Assembly: GCA_009885905.1 (NCBI GenBank)
Contig: VFJU01000393.1
Coordinates: forward strand, 1-7,853
Source: Verrucomicrobiota bacterium
GTDB lineage: Bacteria; Verrucomicrobiota; Verrucomicrobiia; Verrucomicrobiales; Akkermansiaceae
Length of the DNA: 7,853 nt
Direction: 5' to 3'
A model generated the notes under the pieces. That model saw nothing but the letters and a program-made list of their open reading frames with translations, ran no database searches and was not told where the DNA came from. Positions within the stretch are counted from its first letter, which is position 1, and each line of letters opens with the position of its first letter. This document shows, piece by piece, positions 5,554-7,853 of the stretch. The position numbers and the translations under genes are program-made.

Positions 5554-6378
5554 TCAATCGCTGGAAGATTTCTGATCGCTGGCGGACTCGCTTGATGAAA
5601 ACGGAATGTACTCGATGACTTCACCGCTAAAATTTGTTTGGATTTTTTTCATAAGCTGTTCGGCGGGTTGGTCATTTTCGGATTTGAAGCCGCCGTATGT
5701 CAGACCATCGATTCGGATACGCCCCTGGCCGCTCTCGCCGTCGTAGTCGATAAAAGCCAATCCCTTGGTTTCCCATTTACGAAGATCCAGAACCTTCAAG
5801 TCAGAAAAAAGAATCCGCTTCCCCTGCGAACTGGTGATCGCTTCATCATCCACCGAGATCGAACGCATCAGGGTGCGAAGTAAAATAAATCCAGCGATCC
5901 CGACGAGACCCGCGCAAACTCCACCAACGATCCATTGCTCTCTAATTTTTTGAGCGTCGTAGGGTTCTTCTGGCGGCGAGGCGTTTAGCCCATTCTCCTT
6001 GGTGTATTCACGCCAAAGAATATTCCACTGCAACGACTTCATTTTATCAAAATCATGAAGAACCGCAGGCCACGGCATTGGCAATTTGAGCGAAGTCGGC
6101 AAAATCGACGAATCTTTCGGAAAGGCGACCGATTGTTTTGCTGCGTATGTCTCCCACTCTTTCGGCGTGAGCGATCCACTCGAGTTCATCTTTGCAAATT
6201 GATCGTTTGCATTCTCAAAGGTCTTATTCAGGTAGAAATTCTCGTTCTTTTTCCGGTAGCCTGTTGATCCGTCGATGTAAAAAAGCACCGAAAAAACCCC
6301 GAACATGAGAACCATCACCGAGGCGCGAAAAATGAACCAAGAGGTCGGCCTGCAGATGATAGGTTGAGATAGTGGCAT
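5554..6378 (-). CDS. Two-segment membrane protein with C-terminal PH-like domain
   Basis: 274 residues, not a family I can name. Two hydrophobic segments are seen, about 14-35 and 149-168, separated by a hydrophilic 110-residue loop ([17 protein letters not shown]... [11 protein letters not shown]) probably facing the periplasm. Residues 172-258 should be cytoplasmic: [52 protein letters not shown]. This alternating-strand pattern resembles bacterial PH-like domains, in which a residue run such as G-K-R-I-x-F-S-D-L precedes a strand with L-R-K-W-x-x-K-G. That similarity is by eye and tentative. The protein ends in a Ser/Asp-rich tail. The ATG at 6378 lies directly before the first hydrophobic stretch; no Shine-Dalgarno is visible. 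It is transcribed away from the aldolase gene and ends 107 bp before acpP on the same strand. Membrane location: fairly sure. Function: unknown. Confidence 0.8.
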   Translation of the reverse strand: MPLSQPIICRPTSWFIFRASVMVLMFGVFSVLFYIDGSTGYRKKNENFYLNKTFENANDQFAKMNSSGSLTPKEWETYAAKQSVAFPKDSSILPTSLKLPMPWPAVLHDFDKMKSLQWNILWREYTKENGLNASPPEEPYDAQKIREQWIVGGVCAGLVGIAGFILLRTLMRSISVDDEAITSSQGKRILFSDLKVLDLRKWETKGLAFIDYDGESGQGRIRIDGLTYGGFKSENDQPAEQLMKKIQTNFSGEVIEYIPFSSSESASDQKSSSD

Positions 6379-6500
6379 CGATTTGAAATAGAACCAATCT
6401 TAAGGCATCGTGATTAGCAAGCGGGAAGCTAACCTTGCGATCTAAATTCGTTCAATTCTGGCTTGTCGTTCGCGCGCCGCTCGTTTAGGAAACCGCTGCT
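6379..6500. promoter_or_regulatory. Divergent intergenic region before fba and the membrane-protein gene
   Basis: These 122 bases must hold promoters for the two divergent genes. For the aldolase gene, AGGA at 6487-6490, ten bases before the ATG, is a weak possible ribosome binding site. I found no confident -35/-10 pair for either direction and no operator-like palindrome. Confidence 0.4.
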
Positions 6501-7532
<1,032 letters not shown>

Positions 7533-7543
7533 CCAACCAAATC

Positions 7544-7578
7544 AAGCGGCTTAGGATAGCTTCCTAGGCCGCTTTTTT
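7544..7578 (+). terminator. Strong rho-independent terminator after the aldolase gene
   Basis: AAGCGGC (7544-7550) pairs with GCCGCTT (7568-7574), and the stem continues inward through TTAGGA with TCCTAG (one G-T pair) for 13 pairs in all. It closes on a five-base loop, TAGCT. The 3' arm runs into TTTTTT (7573-7578). It starts 12 bases past the aldolase stop. Confidence 0.93.
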
Positions 7579-7616
7579 ATGAAATCTAACAATACCACGT
7601 CCACCGACGTCTTTTC

Positions 7617-7853
7617 ATGACCGCTAAAAAAACTCCACAAGAACACCCACTGGCGAACATCTTGATCAACGTGATCATCCCAGTGCTAATTCTAAGCTAT
7701 CTTAGCAAAGATCCTGAACTGCAAGAGAGGCTGGGCAAAGTTGCCAAACCATGGCACGTCGGCCCCATTAAAGCGATGATCCTCGCCTTGGTCTTACCGT
7801 TGGGTTACGGAGTTTGGCATTACATCAAGACGCGTAAGGGGAATTTCTTTTCC
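7617..7853 (+). CDS. VC0807-family membrane protein, N-terminal part (cut by window edge)
   Basis: The frame opens with ATG at 7617 and is still open at the last base, giving 79 codons. It starts MTAKKTPQEHPLANILINVIIPVLILSYLS, with a first hydrophobic segment at about 13-30. A polar linker (KDPELQERLGKVAKPWHVGP, 31-50) follows, then a second hydrophobic segment at about 51-70 (KAMILALVLPLGYGVWHYI), then KTRKGNFFS. Helix-linker-helix with PLGYGxxxxxxxRKxNFFS is the opening of VC0807-type integral membrane proteins, a poorly characterised family sometimes likened to septation protein A; I recall this from memory. No Shine-Dalgarno is seen before the ATG. It follows the aldolase terminator, so it should have its own promoter, but none is obvious in the 38 bases between. 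Confidence 0.75.
   Translation, partial: MTAKKTPQEHPLANILINVIIPVLILSYLSKDPELQERLGKVAKPWHVGPIKAMILALVLPLGYGVWHYIKTRKGNFFS

Noticed and set aside
5447..5557. 37-residue N-terminal extension of the acyl carrier protein from a TTG
   Set aside because: Acyl carrier proteins start at MSDxxIExRVKxII. The extra leader covers the intergenic region and promoter candidate.

Overview
The window reads as an ordinary bacterial chromosome segment with roughly balanced base composition. The best guess for its source is a member of the Verrucomicrobiota or a related PVC-group lineage. That rests on the style of the proteins (membrane-anchored LysM protein, two-segment membrane protein with a PH-like tail, VC0807-type membrane protein) and on the near absence of Shine-Dalgarno motifs. 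It is an inference, because no rRNA or other decisive marker is present.

Layout. Bases 1-573 hold no intact gene, but about 194-384 contain the decayed C-terminal end of an IS30-family transposase, broken by an in-frame stop and by a deletion with frameshift. It is followed by short repeats that may be the remains of the element's right end. A lone sulfotransferase gene (574-1230, +) follows. It converges on a leftward block: a Gfo/Idh/MocA-type oxidoreductase (1379-2569), accA (2606-3559), a membrane-anchored LysM protein with a degenerate L,D-transpeptidase-like domain (3666-4553), an uncharacterised 178-residue protein (4571-5107), a strong terminator (5146-5180), the acyl carrier protein gene (5204-5446) and a two-segment membrane protein (5554-6378). 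Across a divergent intergenic region lie a class IIA fructose-bisphosphate aldolase gene (6501-7532, +) with a textbook terminator (7544-7578), and the start of a VC0807-family membrane protein that runs off the window's right edge (7617-7853).

How the genes fit together. accA and acpP both serve fatty-acid synthesis, accA making malonyl-CoA and acpP carrying the growing chain. Between them sit two genes, 17 bp apart and probably co-transcribed, one of which encodes a likely envelope protein. This suggests a lipid and cell-envelope neighbourhood. The aldolase is central glycolysis/gluconeogenesis. The sulfotransferase beside a dead insertion sequence looks like accessory, possibly transferred, DNA.

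No large undescribed system (defence island, CRISPR array, biosynthetic cluster) is visible. The observations most worth following are the LysM/YkuD-like protein that lacks its catalytic Cys and His, and the hidden IS30 remnant.
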